From JAMCRM01 sp035561075 (lineage in GTDB: Bacteria > Acidobacteriota > Terriglobia > Bryobacterales > Bryobacteraceae): a stretch of DNA of 64,000 nt. Positions 32,677 to 41,601 of the stretch are shown here, one piece after another. Under the pieces are notes generated by a model, which was not told the origin of the DNA, did not search any database, and was given only the letters and a program-made list of their open reading frames with translations. The stretch's first letter is position 1. Each line of letters starts with the position of its first letter. Position numbers and translations under genes: made by a program. The stretch covers positions 67,568 through 131,567 of the forward strand of contig DATMYF010000013.1 of NCBI GenBank assembly GCA_035561075.1. The letters are read 5' to 3'.

Positions 32677-34838
32677 GCCGCATCGATCCCACGCTGCTCG
32701 GGATTTTCGAGGCGGAGCAGCGAGAACACGCGGAGCGGATTCGCGCCCTGGTGGGAGCCGGTGACGGAGCGCCGCTTTCGGCCCAGGCGACGGAAGAGAT
32801 CCTGCGCAGGGCCCACACCTTGAAGGGCGCGGCACGAGCGGTGGGGTTCGAAAGCATCGAACTGCTGGCGCACCGCCTGGAGGCCTTGTTCGCCGACGTG
32901 CGGAGCGGGGTGCTGGCCTTCGATGCGACGGCGCGCGCGGTGGTGAACGGGGTGCTCGATGCCAGCGAGGACGTTACCGCTTCCGCGCTGGCCGGCGGCG
33001 AGGAGCCGGATGTCTCAGCGACGCTCCGGCGGCTGGAGGGCCTGCTGGGAATCGCGCCGTCAACGCCGCCGCCGGCCGCGACGCCGCCCCCGCACACGGC
33101 GGCGGAAGCGCCCTCGGATATCGTACGGGTGAGCGCCGCACGTGTAGAGAAGCTGGTGGCTTCCTCATCGCAACTGCTTGCCGCGACTGCGGTGCAGATG
33201 CGGGCGCGGGAGCTGGAGGGGCTGCTGGGCCGCATAAAGGACTTCCAGCGCGACTGGGCACAACTGCGCAAAGGCCATCCAGGGGCACCACCGCCCGAAT
33301 CGATCGCGCGGCTGGATGCGGCGCTGAGCGGACTGGCGCGAGAGGTGCGTGCGGCCAAGATCTCCCAGCAGCAGGGTGCGTGGAGGCTGAACCAACTCGC
33401 CGCCGACGTTTATGACGGCAGTTGCGCGGTTCGCATGACACCGGCTGACACGGTGTTCGGGGTCTTCCGCAAGATGGTGCGGGATATGGCCGCCGAAGCA
33501 GGCAGGGAGATCGAATTCCTGGCCACAGGCATGGACGTGCAAGCGGACCGCCTGGTGCTTCAGGCGCTGAAGGACCCGGTGATGCACCTGCTGCGGAACG
33601 CGATCTCCCACGGCGTCGAGTTGCCGGCGGAGCGCATCGCGGCGGGCAAGCCCGAAACGGCCACTGTACGATTGACAGTCGAAGCGCAGGGCGACCGGTT
33701 GCTGGTTACGGTGGCGGACGACGGACGCGGTATCGACCTGGCGCGCGTCCGGGAAGTGGCCGTGAGCCGGGGGCTTCTTTCTCCCGAAGACCAGACCGCA
33801 CGGGACCTGGGGCAGTTGGCCAGGCTGCTGCTCACTCCGGGCTTCACCACTTCGGGCGCGGTGAACATGCTCTCGGGACTGGGCATGGGGCTTTCGGTGG
33901 TGGAGCAGCAGGTATCTCTGCTTCAGGGGCAGGTGGATTTCCGGATTGCCGGGGCGCCAGGGACGGCGGTGATCCTCTCGGTGCCGCTGGCCATTTCACT
34001 GCATCACGTGCTGCTGGTGGCATCGGGCGGGCACACGTACGCGTTCCCCAGCCGCGGCATCGACCGTCTGCTCCGGGTCCGGCAAGGGGAAATGGAGAGT
34101 GTGGACGGCCGGGATGTGATCCGGACAGGCGCGGAGGCCGTGCCCGTAGCGAAGCTGGCGGATTTGCTCGGGACACCCGGACAGGAGCCCGACGGCGGCG
34201 AGGGGGACGACGGGGAGGCGGTGCTTCGTGTGGTGGTGCTGGAAGCGGGCGAATTCCGCTTGGGTGTCATCGTGGACGGGCTGCTCGACGAACGCGAGGT
34301 GTTGGTGAAGGAACTCGGGCTTCCGCCGGCGATGACGGGCCTTTCAAACGGCGGAATCCCGCTCGAAGACGGAACCGTGGCGGTGGCGCTCAGCCCCGCT
34401 GCGCTTCTGGAGCGCTTCCGCCAACAGGGGCAGAGGCCGGCGTTGAAACGCACGGCGACCTCGAAGCCGCAGCCCGCCGCAACCATTCTGGTTGTAGACG
34501 ACTCCATCACTACGAGGTCGCTGGAAAAAAGCATTCTCGAGGCCCATGGCTACCGGGTGAAGCTGGCCGTGGATGGTCTGGAAGCCCTCGAAGAGTTGCG
34601 CGCCGCTCCGGCGGACCTTGTAATCGCGGACATCAACATGCCCCGGATGAACGGGTTTGAGTTGTTGGAAAATATTAAGAGCGACCCGCGTCTGGCTTCC
34701 ATTCCGGTGATCATGGTGACGTCGCTCGAAGACCGGGAAGACCAGAATCGCGGGTTATCACTCGGGGCGGACGCATATATCGTGAAGCGCAAATTCGACC
34801 AGAAAGAGCTGCTGGCCACGGTACGGCAGATCCTATGA
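32673..34838 (+). CDS. CheA-type histidine kinase fused to a receiver (WspE-like)
   Basis: A 721-residue kinase. The Hpt domain carries His48 (RRAHTLKGAARAVG). After a Pro-rich linker (about 128-145) and a helical dimerisation segment, the ATPase domain shows HLLRNAISHGVELPAERIAAGK (N box), ADDGRGID and GLGMGLSVV. A CheW-like regulatory domain (AISLHHVLLVASGGHTYAFPSRGIDRLL) follows. The C terminus is a receiver: ILVVDDSITTRSLEKSIL, DLVIADINMPRMNG and a KRK in the lysine position. No separate CheY-binding P2 domain is evident. The start is TTG 32673, overlapping the mcp stop. CheA fused to REC is the WspE layout. Confidence 0.95.
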   Translation: MSRIDPTLLGIFEAEQREHAERIRALVGAGDGAPLSAQATEEILRRAHTLKGAARAVGFESIELLAHRLEALFADVRSGVLAFDATARAVVNGVLDASEDVTASALAGGEEPDVSATLRRLEGLLGIAPSTPPPAATPPPHTAAEAPSDIVRVSAARVEKLVASSSQLLAATAVQMRARELEGLLGRIKDFQRDWAQLRKGHPGAPPPESIARLDAALSGLAREVRAAKISQQQGAWRLNQLAADVYDGSCAVRMTPADTVFGVFRKMVRDMAAEAGREIEFLATGMDVQADRLVLQALKDPVMHLLRNAISHGVELPAERIAAGKPETATVRLTVEAQGDRLLVTVADDGRGIDLARVREVAVSRGLLSPEDQTARDLGQLARLLLTPGFTTSGAVNMLSGLGMGLSVVEQQVSLLQGQVDFRIAGAPGTAVILSVPLAISLHHVLLVASGGHTYAFPSRGIDRLLRVRQGEMESVDGRDVIRTGAEAVPVAKLADLLGTPGQEPDGGEGDDGEAVLRVVVLEAGEFRLGVIVDGLLDEREVLVKELGLPPAMTGLSNGGIPLEDGTVAVALSPAALLERFRQQGQRPALKRTATSKPQPAATILVVDDSITTRSLEKSILEAHGYRVKLAVDGLEALEELRAAPADLVIADINMPRMNGFELLENIKSDPRLASIPVIMVTSLEDREDQNRGLSLGADAYIVKRKFDQKELLATVRQIL

Positions 34839-35884
34839 AACGCATACGGGTGCTGATAGTCGAAGACTCGGCCGTGGTGCGGGAACACCTCAAGCGGATT
34901 ATCGCGGCCGATCGGCGGCTGGAGGTTGCGGGCGCGGTGGCTACGGCCGAAGAGGCGCTCGAGGTACTCGAAGAAATCGCTCCGGATGTCATCTCGATGG
35001 ATGTGCGGCTGCCCGGAATTCAGGGCCTGGACGCGACGCGCCAGATCATGGCCCGCCGCCCCACCCCGATTGTAGTGGTCTCGGCTGTAGAGCCCGGTGA
35101 GATGAACCTCACCATGGAGGCATTCAAAGCCGGCGCGCTCGCGGTGGTGGAGAAACCGCCGGCCGTCACGCAAGCCGGCTATGACGCGGTGGCATGCCGG
35201 CTGTGCACGCAACTGGCCATCATGAGCGAGGTGGTGGTGGTGAGGCAGCAGGCCGTCAGACCACGGCCCGTGCAAGCACCGGACGGCTGCTGCCGGCGGG
35301 GCAACTACCGCATAGTGGGGATGGCTGCCTCCACAGGTGGTCCCAACGCACTGATGCAGGTGCTGGGGTCGCTGGGCAGCGGCTTTCCCCTTCCGGTGCT
35401 CCTGGTGCAACACATGGAACCAAGTTTCGTGGTGGGTTTCGGGTCGTGGCTGGCCGGGGTTACCGGGTTAAAACTGGAAATCGTGGACAGGCGTATGGAA
35501 CTCGCGCCGGGAACCCTGTATCTTGCCGCTCCCGACAGGCATCTCGTTACAGATGGGTCTTGGGCGTGGGCGCAGGACGGGGAGCGCGTCTCCAGCCATC
35601 GCCCATCGGCGTCTGTACTGTTCGAGGCGATGGCGCTGCACGTGGGGCAGGCGGCGATTGGGATCCTGCTTACGGGGATGGGGGAAGACGGTGCGCAGGG
35701 CTTACGCCAGTTGCGGCTGGCCGGCGGCTACACGGTCGCGGAGCACCAATCGACCGCGGTGGTGTACGGGATGCCGGCGGCCGCCGTGCGACTTGGGGCG
35801 GCGTGCGAATCGTTGGCGCTTCACGATGTAGCGCCGCGTCTAATGAAGTTGGCGGGAGGCGATTCGCAGGACCCTTCTTCATGA
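34835..35884 (+). CDS. CheB receptor methylesterase (WspF-like)
   Basis: A 349-residue response-regulator methylesterase. The receiver has Asp10-Asp11 region (LIVEDS), phospho-acceptor Asp56 (SMDVRLPG) and Lys107 (EKP). The esterase domain holds the triad Ser166 (ASTGGP), His193 (VQHM) and Asp285 (GMGEDGA). It removes methyl groups from receptor glutamates, opposing CheR. The linker between the domains is short. It overlaps cheA and the hybrid kinase gene by 4 bases each. Confidence 0.95.
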   Translation: MKRIRVLIVEDSAVVREHLKRIIAADRRLEVAGAVATAEEALEVLEEIAPDVISMDVRLPGIQGLDATRQIMARRPTPIVVVSAVEPGEMNLTMEAFKAGALAVVEKPPAVTQAGYDAVACRLCTQLAIMSEVVVVRQQAVRPRPVQAPDGCCRRGNYRIVGMAASTGGPNALMQVLGSLGSGFPLPVLLVQHMEPSFVVGFGSWLAGVTGLKLEIVDRRMELAPGTLYLAAPDRHLVTDGSWAWAQDGERVSSHRPSASVLFEAMALHVGQAAIGILLTGMGEDGAQGLRQLRLAGGYTVAEHQSTAVVYGMPAAAVRLGAACESLALHDVAPRLMKLAGGDSQDPSS

Positions 35885-38340
35885 ACGATACATACAAAAT
35901 AATGCTGATCGAGGACTCGCGCACGCAGGCGGAGCGGGTCCGTAGTCTCTTCGAACGCGAGGGGTGGGCTGTGATCCTGGCGCAAAGCGCCGAAAACGCG
36001 CTCGACCAGTTGAACCGCGCCCGCCCGGACCTGGTGGTGGTGGACTACCATCTGCCAGGCATGAACGGTGAAGAGTTCTGCCGCGAAATCCGCATGAATG
36101 TCAACCACCGCGGCATACCCGTGCTCATGCTGACGGTGGAAGGCACGCACGATGCCGAACGCAGGGGCCTCGAAAGCGGCGCCGACGATTACTTTTCGAA
36201 GTCCGGCGATCCCGACATCCTGGTGCTGCGGGCTCGCTCGCTGCTGAGGACCTCGGCGGGGGCGGACCGCATTCTGGCGCCCAGCGACAACACGTTCAGC
36301 CGGGCGCGCCTGCTGGCCGTAGACGATAGCCCCACTTTTCTGCACTACCTGACCGATCAGTTGCAGGCCGAACACTATCGCGTCGAGAAGGCGCACGGCG
36401 GCAAGGAAGCGCTGGAACGGATCCGCACGGAGACGTTCGATTGCGTGGTGGTGGATCTGGAGATGCCGGATATCGACGGCATCGAACTCTGCCGCCGCGT
36501 GGAAGCCATGCGCACCGAGACCAACCTGCCCGTCACGCTGCTGGCGTTGACAGCCCACGAGCAGAAGGATTTCGCGACGCGCGCGCTAGAGGCGGGGGCG
36601 GATGATTTCGTCGGCAAGTCCGCCGATATAGGGGTGCTCAAGGCCCGTATTCGCGCGTTGCTGCGCCGCAAGTTCTTCGTCGAGGAAAACCGGCGTATCG
36701 TTGAGGAGCTAAAGGAAAAGGAACTGGCGGCGGTCCGGGCGCGGGCGGAAAAGGAAGCCGCCGAGGTGCGCGCGGTGATGGCGGACCAACTGGCACAAAG
36801 CAATCGCGAACTGGAGGACGCCAATCGCCGGCTGAAGGAGGCGCTGGAGGTTACCAAAGCCATCACCGAGAACGCCGCCGAAGCCCTATTTATGACGGAC
36901 CGGGAAGGCCGCATCACTTTCACCAACCCCGCCGCCGAGCGCATGTTCGGCTTCCGGCGGGACGAACTGCTGGGGATGGTCCTGCACGAGACCTTACACA
37001 GTCACCGCAAGGATGGCACTTCCTATCCCATCGAAGAATGCCCTCTGTTTCGGTCGTTGACTACGGGGGAAACGGTGACGGGCCAGGAAGAATTGTTCTT
37101 CCGGAAGGACGGAACGGCGGTGGAGGTGGCCTGCTCGAACGCGCCGATCCTGGAAGCCGGCGAAGTAGTGGCGGCGGTGATGGTGGCGCACGACATCTCC
37201 GAGCGCAAGCGGTCCGAGGAACGCATACGGCAATCGCAGAAACTGGAGAGCATCGGGATGCTGGCCGGAGGCGTAGCGCACGACTTCAACAATATTCTGA
37301 CCGGCATCATCGGAACCGCCAGTCTGATCGAGGAGAACGAAGAGACTTCACCGGCCACGCTTGAGCAGGCCCGCACCATCCTAAGCGGGGCCGAGCGGGC
37401 CGCCGACCTGACGCGACAGTTGCTCGCCTACTCGGGCAAGGGCCAGTTCTTCATCCGGGACGTGGATCTTTCGGTCATGATCCGGCAGATGGGAGGTCTG
37501 ATCCGGCTCTCGATCCCCAAGAATGCAGGGGTGCACCTGGACCTGGAGGACGGCATTCCGCCAGTGGCGGCGGATCCGGGCCAAATGCAGCAGGTGGTAC
37601 TCAACCTGGTGGTCAACGCGGGAGAGGCGATCGGACAGGCGCGGGGTGGCGTGGTATCGATCGCGACCGGCACCCAGACCGTCGTGAAAGGGTTCATCGA
37701 TGCCGCGGGGGCGGAGGTGGCGCCGGGGCCCTATGCCTTCCTGGAGGTGCGTGACACCGGCTCGGGGATGGACGAAGCGACGCAAGCGCGCATGTTCGAG
37801 CCGTTCTTCAGTACCAAGTTCACCGGCCGGGGGCTGGGGCTGGCGGCGATATCGGGAATTATGCGATCGCAGAAGGGTGGCATCGTGGTAACCAGTGCCC
37901 CGGGTGCGGGCAGCACATTCCGGGTGCTGTTTCCCGCCGCCCGCGCCGCCGTCGTCGAAAAGACTCCAGCGGAGAGCCGTCCAGCCGTACTGGTGGCCGA
38001 TGACGAAGAATGCGTCCGCAATTTCCTGCGCGACGCGCTGGAACGCCACGGGTACCTGGTAATTCCGGCGGGGGACGGACGCGAGGCGCTCGATCGCTTC
38101 GAGGAACGCCGCGGCAATATCAGCCTGGTCCTGATCGACCTCACCATGCCGGTAATGGGGGGCCGCGACCTGGTTGCGGAGCTCAAGCGCCGCTATCCGG
38201 AAGCGAAGGTTCTGCTCACCAGCGCGTACAGCGAAACCGAGGCGCGGCTGCTGGTCTCGGCGTATCCGGGGACCGGCTTCATCCAGAAGCCGTTCAGTTC
38301 CCAGGCGCTGCTCCAGAAGGTGAAGGCGGCGCTGGCGTAG
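35881..38340 (+). CDS. Hybrid kinase REC-REC-coil-PAS-HK-REC, presumed output of the chemosensory operon
   Basis: An 819-residue soluble protein. Receiver 1 has Asp55 (VVDYHLPGMNG), receiver 2 has Asp192 (VVDLEMPDIDG), a charged coiled coil spans about 265-325, a PAS domain about 328-440, the phospho-acceptor helix has His467 (GGVAHDFNNIL), the ATPase domain has NLVVNAGEAI, DTGSGM and GRGLGLAAI, and a third receiver ends the protein (LIDLTMPVMGG, FIQKPF). It takes the place that WspR (REC-GGDEF) holds in Wsp operons. Two receivers at the N terminus could accept phosphate from the CheA-REC protein and control the kinase. No GGDEF or DNA-binding domain is present, so the final target is unknown. 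Confidence 0.93.
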   Translation: MNDTYKIMLIEDSRTQAERVRSLFEREGWAVILAQSAENALDQLNRARPDLVVVDYHLPGMNGEEFCREIRMNVNHRGIPVLMLTVEGTHDAERRGLESGADDYFSKSGDPDILVLRARSLLRTSAGADRILAPSDNTFSRARLLAVDDSPTFLHYLTDQLQAEHYRVEKAHGGKEALERIRTETFDCVVVDLEMPDIDGIELCRRVEAMRTETNLPVTLLALTAHEQKDFATRALEAGADDFVGKSADIGVLKARIRALLRRKFFVEENRRIVEELKEKELAAVRARAEKEAAEVRAVMADQLAQSNRELEDANRRLKEALEVTKAITENAAEALFMTDREGRITFTNPAAERMFGFRRDELLGMVLHETLHSHRKDGTSYPIEECPLFRSLTTGETVTGQEELFFRKDGTAVEVACSNAPILEAGEVVAAVMVAHDISERKRSEERIRQSQKLESIGMLAGGVAHDFNNILTGIIGTASLIEENEETSPATLEQARTILSGAERAADLTRQLLAYSGKGQFFIRDVDLSVMIRQMGGLIRLSIPKNAGVHLDLEDGIPPVAADPGQMQQVVLNLVVNAGEAIGQARGGVVSIATGTQTVVKGFIDAAGAEVAPGPYAFLEVRDTGSGMDEATQARMFEPFFSTKFTGRGLGLAAISGIMRSQKGGIVVTSAPGAGSTFRVLFPAARAAVVEKTPAESRPAVLVADDEECVRNFLRDALERHGYLVIPAGDGREALDRFEERRGNISLVLIDLTMPVMGGRDLVAELKRRYPEAKVLLTSAYSETEARLLVSAYPGTGFIQKPFSSQALLQKVKAALA

Positions 38341-38344
38341 CTGG

Positions 38345-40564
38345 TCAGAGCGCGGACCGTTCGATGAACGACCGCTCGAAATAGTAGAAGAAGCCGTCCT
38401 CCGCGCCCACAATGAGGTCCGGTTTGCCGTCGCCGTTCCAGTCCGCCACGTTAGGGGTGGGGCTGTGGCCCTGGATGATGGTGGTCAGGATGGGGCCGCG
38501 CGGCTCCATAACGGGTCTCCGCCCGGTGCCGGTATTCTCGTACCAGATGGGTCCCTTATCCGAATCGCTGATGAGGTCGAGATCGCCGTCGCCATCCCAG
38601 TCGGCGAGTTCCACTTTGCGGCGGCCGCTCGATCCGGCGCGTCCGGCTGCCAGATTCAGAAAACGCCCGCCGGGCTGGAGAAAGATGCGCTCCGGCGGCA
38701 GGAGTACCAGAGCGCCGTTCCTGCGCTCGCGGCGATAGAGCGAAAGATAGCCCTGGTGGTTCAGCATGACCAGATCCGGCAGGCCGTCGCGGTCCCAATC
38801 GACAATCTTTGGGGTGGTGCGCCACTGCGTAACAAGCTGATTGCCCTTCGGCTCCCACCAGACCCACTCGGGCTTGGGCGGGCGTGAGGTCCATGCCACC
38901 TCGATGGCTTCGGCAGGCGCCAGTACGGGTTCCCGGACGGAGCCGGTGTTCCGGTACCAGACCACATTGCCGGTAATGTCGTTCACCAGGATGTCGGGCT
39001 TGCCGTCCAGATCCCAGTCTGCCACGGAGGGATTGGTGTACCCCCACTTCTCCTCCGCTGGCCCCTGGATGGAGCCCTTCGGTCCGGCCAGGTGCCGGAT
39101 GGTTTTACCTCCGGCCTTGAGGTACCCGCGATCTTCAAACGCCGGGGCTGTCCGGGTGCCGGTGTTCTCGAAATACTGAAGGTAACCGGCGGAGTTGCCG
39201 GCAAGGAGGTCGAGCTTGCCGTCGCCGTTCCAATCGACCGCCACAGGCCGCGACAGCGCGCCGCTCTTGACGTAGGGATCCACCTGCTCGAAATAACGCG
39301 CGGGCGCCAGATCCGGCTCCTTACCGCGGGGAGCACGGTTCTCCAGCAGGGCGACGCGGCCGTCCTCCTCCCCCACGATGAGCGACGGCCTGCCGTCGGG
39401 ATGCCAGGCGGCCACACGCGGCTGAATCATGCACAGCTCCATGTGTAGCGGCCGGCCATCCACCCGCAGCAGCTCGCCGGCCGCCAGGCGGGGCGCGTGC
39501 CGGCTTCCGGTATTGCGGAACAGCGTAATCGTATCGACGAAGCTGCCTCCGATGAGGTCGAGCTTCCCCGCCCCGAGCCAGTCCACGGGATGCGGCACGG
39601 GACTCCCGTACTGGTCAATGGGCTTACCGCCGGCTTCAAGCGGCACTGGATCGGCGTAGACGGGCTGGGCGTTGGTCCCGGTGTTCCGATGCAGCCAGAC
39701 GAAGCCGTGGAGGGGGCCGCGGGTCCACTCGCCCGTCTCGTTGAACGCATCGTCCCAACCGTAGTCGCGCCAATCGCTGGCGCCCACGAGCACGTCGATG
39801 CGGCCGTCGCCATCCCAATCGACGGGGTACCAGAAATCGTCACGCCCCACCCAATAATTGCGGGGCAGGGTCACCGGGACGAAGGCGGCAAGGCGATTCG
39901 CGCGGACGTCGCTGAAGTAGCCGCCGCTCACCACCAGGTCGATGGCGCCGTCGCCGTTGAAATCGGCGGCCACCAGTTCCTTACGGCCGGGGCCGAGCCA
40001 TTCGGCGCGGTCAAAGAGCGGCGCGGCCGTGGTGCCGAGATTCCGGAAGAGGTAGATGCCATTGTAGGGGCGGTCGGTGCAGGAGACGATGAGGTCCAAG
40101 TTGCCGTCGCCATCGAAATCGAGCGCCGCGGGGTAGGCCCATAGCCCCACGGAGAGGCGTCCCTTGACGCCGGTACGGCCATAGGTGATGCGGTCGCCGG
40201 TCCCGATCATCGCGGGCTCGGGCAGCCGTTCCGATTCGCCGGATCCCCGGACATCGAAGTAGAGGTAGTACGTGCCCGGCCCGCGTGAAATCCAGCTCAC
40301 CTTCACCTGCGGGGTGCGCCAGTCGGATTTGGACGGGATGACGGCGGGGGAACCGGGCCCGATCACCCGCAGGGAGTCTGGGTTGAACCGCGGCGGCACA
40401 TCGGCGGCGAACAGAACCGGCTGACCGGCAGGTATCCCGATAGCCGCCGCGATGCGCATCTGATTGCGGGTGGGCCAGGCGGCGCCAGCCCGGTGCTCGA
40501 CGGTGCCTGCCTGCGCGAGTGAGGCGCAGGCCAGGAGAAAGAGGAAGATTCGGGACGTAAACAT
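38345..40564 (-). CDS. Secreted FG-GAP/VCBS-repeat beta-propeller protein
   Basis: A 739-residue exported protein. A signal peptide (RIFLFLLACASLAQA) is followed by an N-terminal beta region, then repeated FG-GAP blades, each with a calcium loop of type D-x-D-G-D-G-x-x-D: DFDGDGNLDL, DFNGDGAIDL, DWDGDGRIDV, DWNGDGKLDL, DWDLDGKPDI, DWDRDGLPDL, DWDGDGDLDL, DWNGDGKPDL. Eight such loops predict a propeller with integrin-like fold at the surface or outside the cell. Binding partner and any enzyme activity are unknown. It converges with the chemosensory operon, 4 bases between stops, and is not part of it. Confidence 0.9.
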   Translation of the reverse strand: MFTSRIFLFLLACASLAQAGTVEHRAGAAWPTRNQMRIAAAIGIPAGQPVLFAADVPPRFNPDSLRVIGPGSPAVIPSKSDWRTPQVKVSWISRGPGTYYLYFDVRGSGESERLPEPAMIGTGDRITYGRTGVKGRLSVGLWAYPAALDFDGDGNLDLIVSCTDRPYNGIYLFRNLGTTAAPLFDRAEWLGPGRKELVAADFNGDGAIDLVVSGGYFSDVRANRLAAFVPVTLPRNYWVGRDDFWYPVDWDGDGRIDVLVGASDWRDYGWDDAFNETGEWTRGPLHGFVWLHRNTGTNAQPVYADPVPLEAGGKPIDQYGSPVPHPVDWLGAGKLDLIGGSFVDTITLFRNTGSRHAPRLAAGELLRVDGRPLHMELCMIQPRVAAWHPDGRPSLIVGEEDGRVALLENRAPRGKEPDLAPARYFEQVDPYVKSGALSRPVAVDWNGDGKLDLLAGNSAGYLQYFENTGTRTAPAFEDRGYLKAGGKTIRHLAGPKGSIQGPAEEKWGYTNPSVADWDLDGKPDILVNDITGNVVWYRNTGSVREPVLAPAEAIEVAWTSRPPKPEWVWWEPKGNQLVTQWRTTPKIVDWDRDGLPDLVMLNHQGYLSLYRRERRNGALVLLPPERIFLQPGGRFLNLAAGRAGSSGRRKVELADWDGDGDLDLISDSDKGPIWYENTGTGRRPVMEPRGPILTTIIQGHSPTPNVADWNGDGKPDLIVGAEDGFFYYFERSFIERSAL

Positions 40565-40573
40565 CCGGAACCT

Positions 40574-40579
40574 ATCATA
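40574..40579 (-). promoter_or_regulatory. Candidate -10 box TATGAT, 9 bases before a start codon
   Basis: Minus-strand TATGAT lies 9 bases before ATG 40564 of the FG-GAP gene. The bases between hold no clear ribosome site. A transcript would start at or very near the ATG. Confidence 0.4.
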
Positions 40580-40605
40580 CAGCCGGCAGATCGGGCTGCG
40601 AAATG

Positions 40606-41601
40606 TCAGATGCCGGCGAGCGCAGCGACCAGCGCACCCTTAGCGGTGGCGTTGAGCGGGTCGGCGGCGGCGCGGATCTCGGAGAAATCGATGCCCGGCT
40701 TGGCCTCATTCAGGCTGGCCGTGAAGTGGTCCACGAATCCCGAGGGCAGCGAACTGCCGCCGCTGATCACCAGGGGCACGGGGCGGCCGATGGAGGCCGG
40801 CTGACGCGTCTCCGTGATGGCCTTCTTGAGTTCCGCTACCACTAGCCGGATCACCTCATCGTAGTAGACGGCCAGCGCCTGTTTCGCCTGATCGCCGAAG
40901 TAGCCGTTGAAGTGGAACGACTGCTCCTTGATGGTGCGGATCCGGGTGACGCTCTCATTGGCAACGGACGCGGCGCTGGAGTCGATGAAGTCGCCCGCCT
41001 TCGAGACGCTGAAGCTGAAGACCGGCACGGAGAGGTAGGCCATGCACACATTGCACATGCCGCCCCCGAAACTGACGCCGACGCCGGTGTAGTTGGTGCT
41101 CTCAAGCTCAGCCAGCACGACGGCGAGCCCCTCGTTGATGCTGCTCACCTCGTAGCCCATGGACGAGAGCATCTGCCGGAGGGTCTTCTCGTGATAGGTG
41201 AGGTCGTCGGGCGCATCGGCCGGGGCGCCGGGAACGCTGAAGCAGATGCGCGAGCCGTGCCCGCCATCCTCCCCCAGCACGCTGGTGATGAGCCGCCGGA
41301 TCATGGCCGCCCCGCCGGGCTCTCCGGCATTCAGCACTCCCTTGGTCATGGGCCGCCGCATCTCGCGGTTGAACAGGTTGGCAAAGCGCGCCGCCTCATT
41401 GCCGTAGACGACCAGATCGTCGCCCTCCACCACATACGGCACGCCTTCCTTTTCGAACACCCCTGCGGTGAGCTTGGAATACGGAAGCGTGACGAATGCG
41501 TTCAGTTGGGCGCTGGTCTGGTCCTTCTCGCCAACCCGCTTCACGGAAACGATGCGGCTGGTGCCAATATCCAGCCCGACGGCATTCTTTTCAGCTTTCA
41601 T
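40606..41601 (-). CDS. Actin/Hsp70-superfamily ATPase of unknown role
   Basis: A 331-residue actin-fold ATPase. The phosphate-1 loop is VGLDIGTSRIVSVK, a connect region is MTKGVLNAGEPGGAAMIRRLI, the phosphate-2 loop is GVGVSFGGGMCNVCMAYL and the adenosine motif is PLVISGGSSLPSGF. The layout is closest to MreB/ParM-type proteins, but it matches no cell-shape or plasmid gene that I can name and no mreC, mreD or parR is nearby. It may form filaments or act as a regulated ATPase. ATG 41601 has GGAAAGGA upstream and overlaps the end of the amidase gene by 11 bases, so the pair is translationally coupled. Confidence 0.8.
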   Translation of the reverse strand: MKAEKNAVGLDIGTSRIVSVKRVGEKDQTSAQLNAFVTLPYSKLTAGVFEKEGVPYVVEGDDLVVYGNEAARFANLFNREMRRPMTKGVLNAGEPGGAAMIRRLITSVLGEDGGHGSRICFSVPGAPADAPDDLTYHEKTLRQMLSSMGYEVSSINEGLAVVLAELESTNYTGVGVSFGGGMCNVCMAYLSVPVFSFSVSKAGDFIDSSAASVANESVTRIRTIKEQSFHFNGYFGDQAKQALAVYYDEVIRLVVAELKKAITETRQPASIGRPVPLVISGGSSLPSGFVDHFTASLNEAKPGIDFSEIRAAADPLNATAKGALVAALAGI

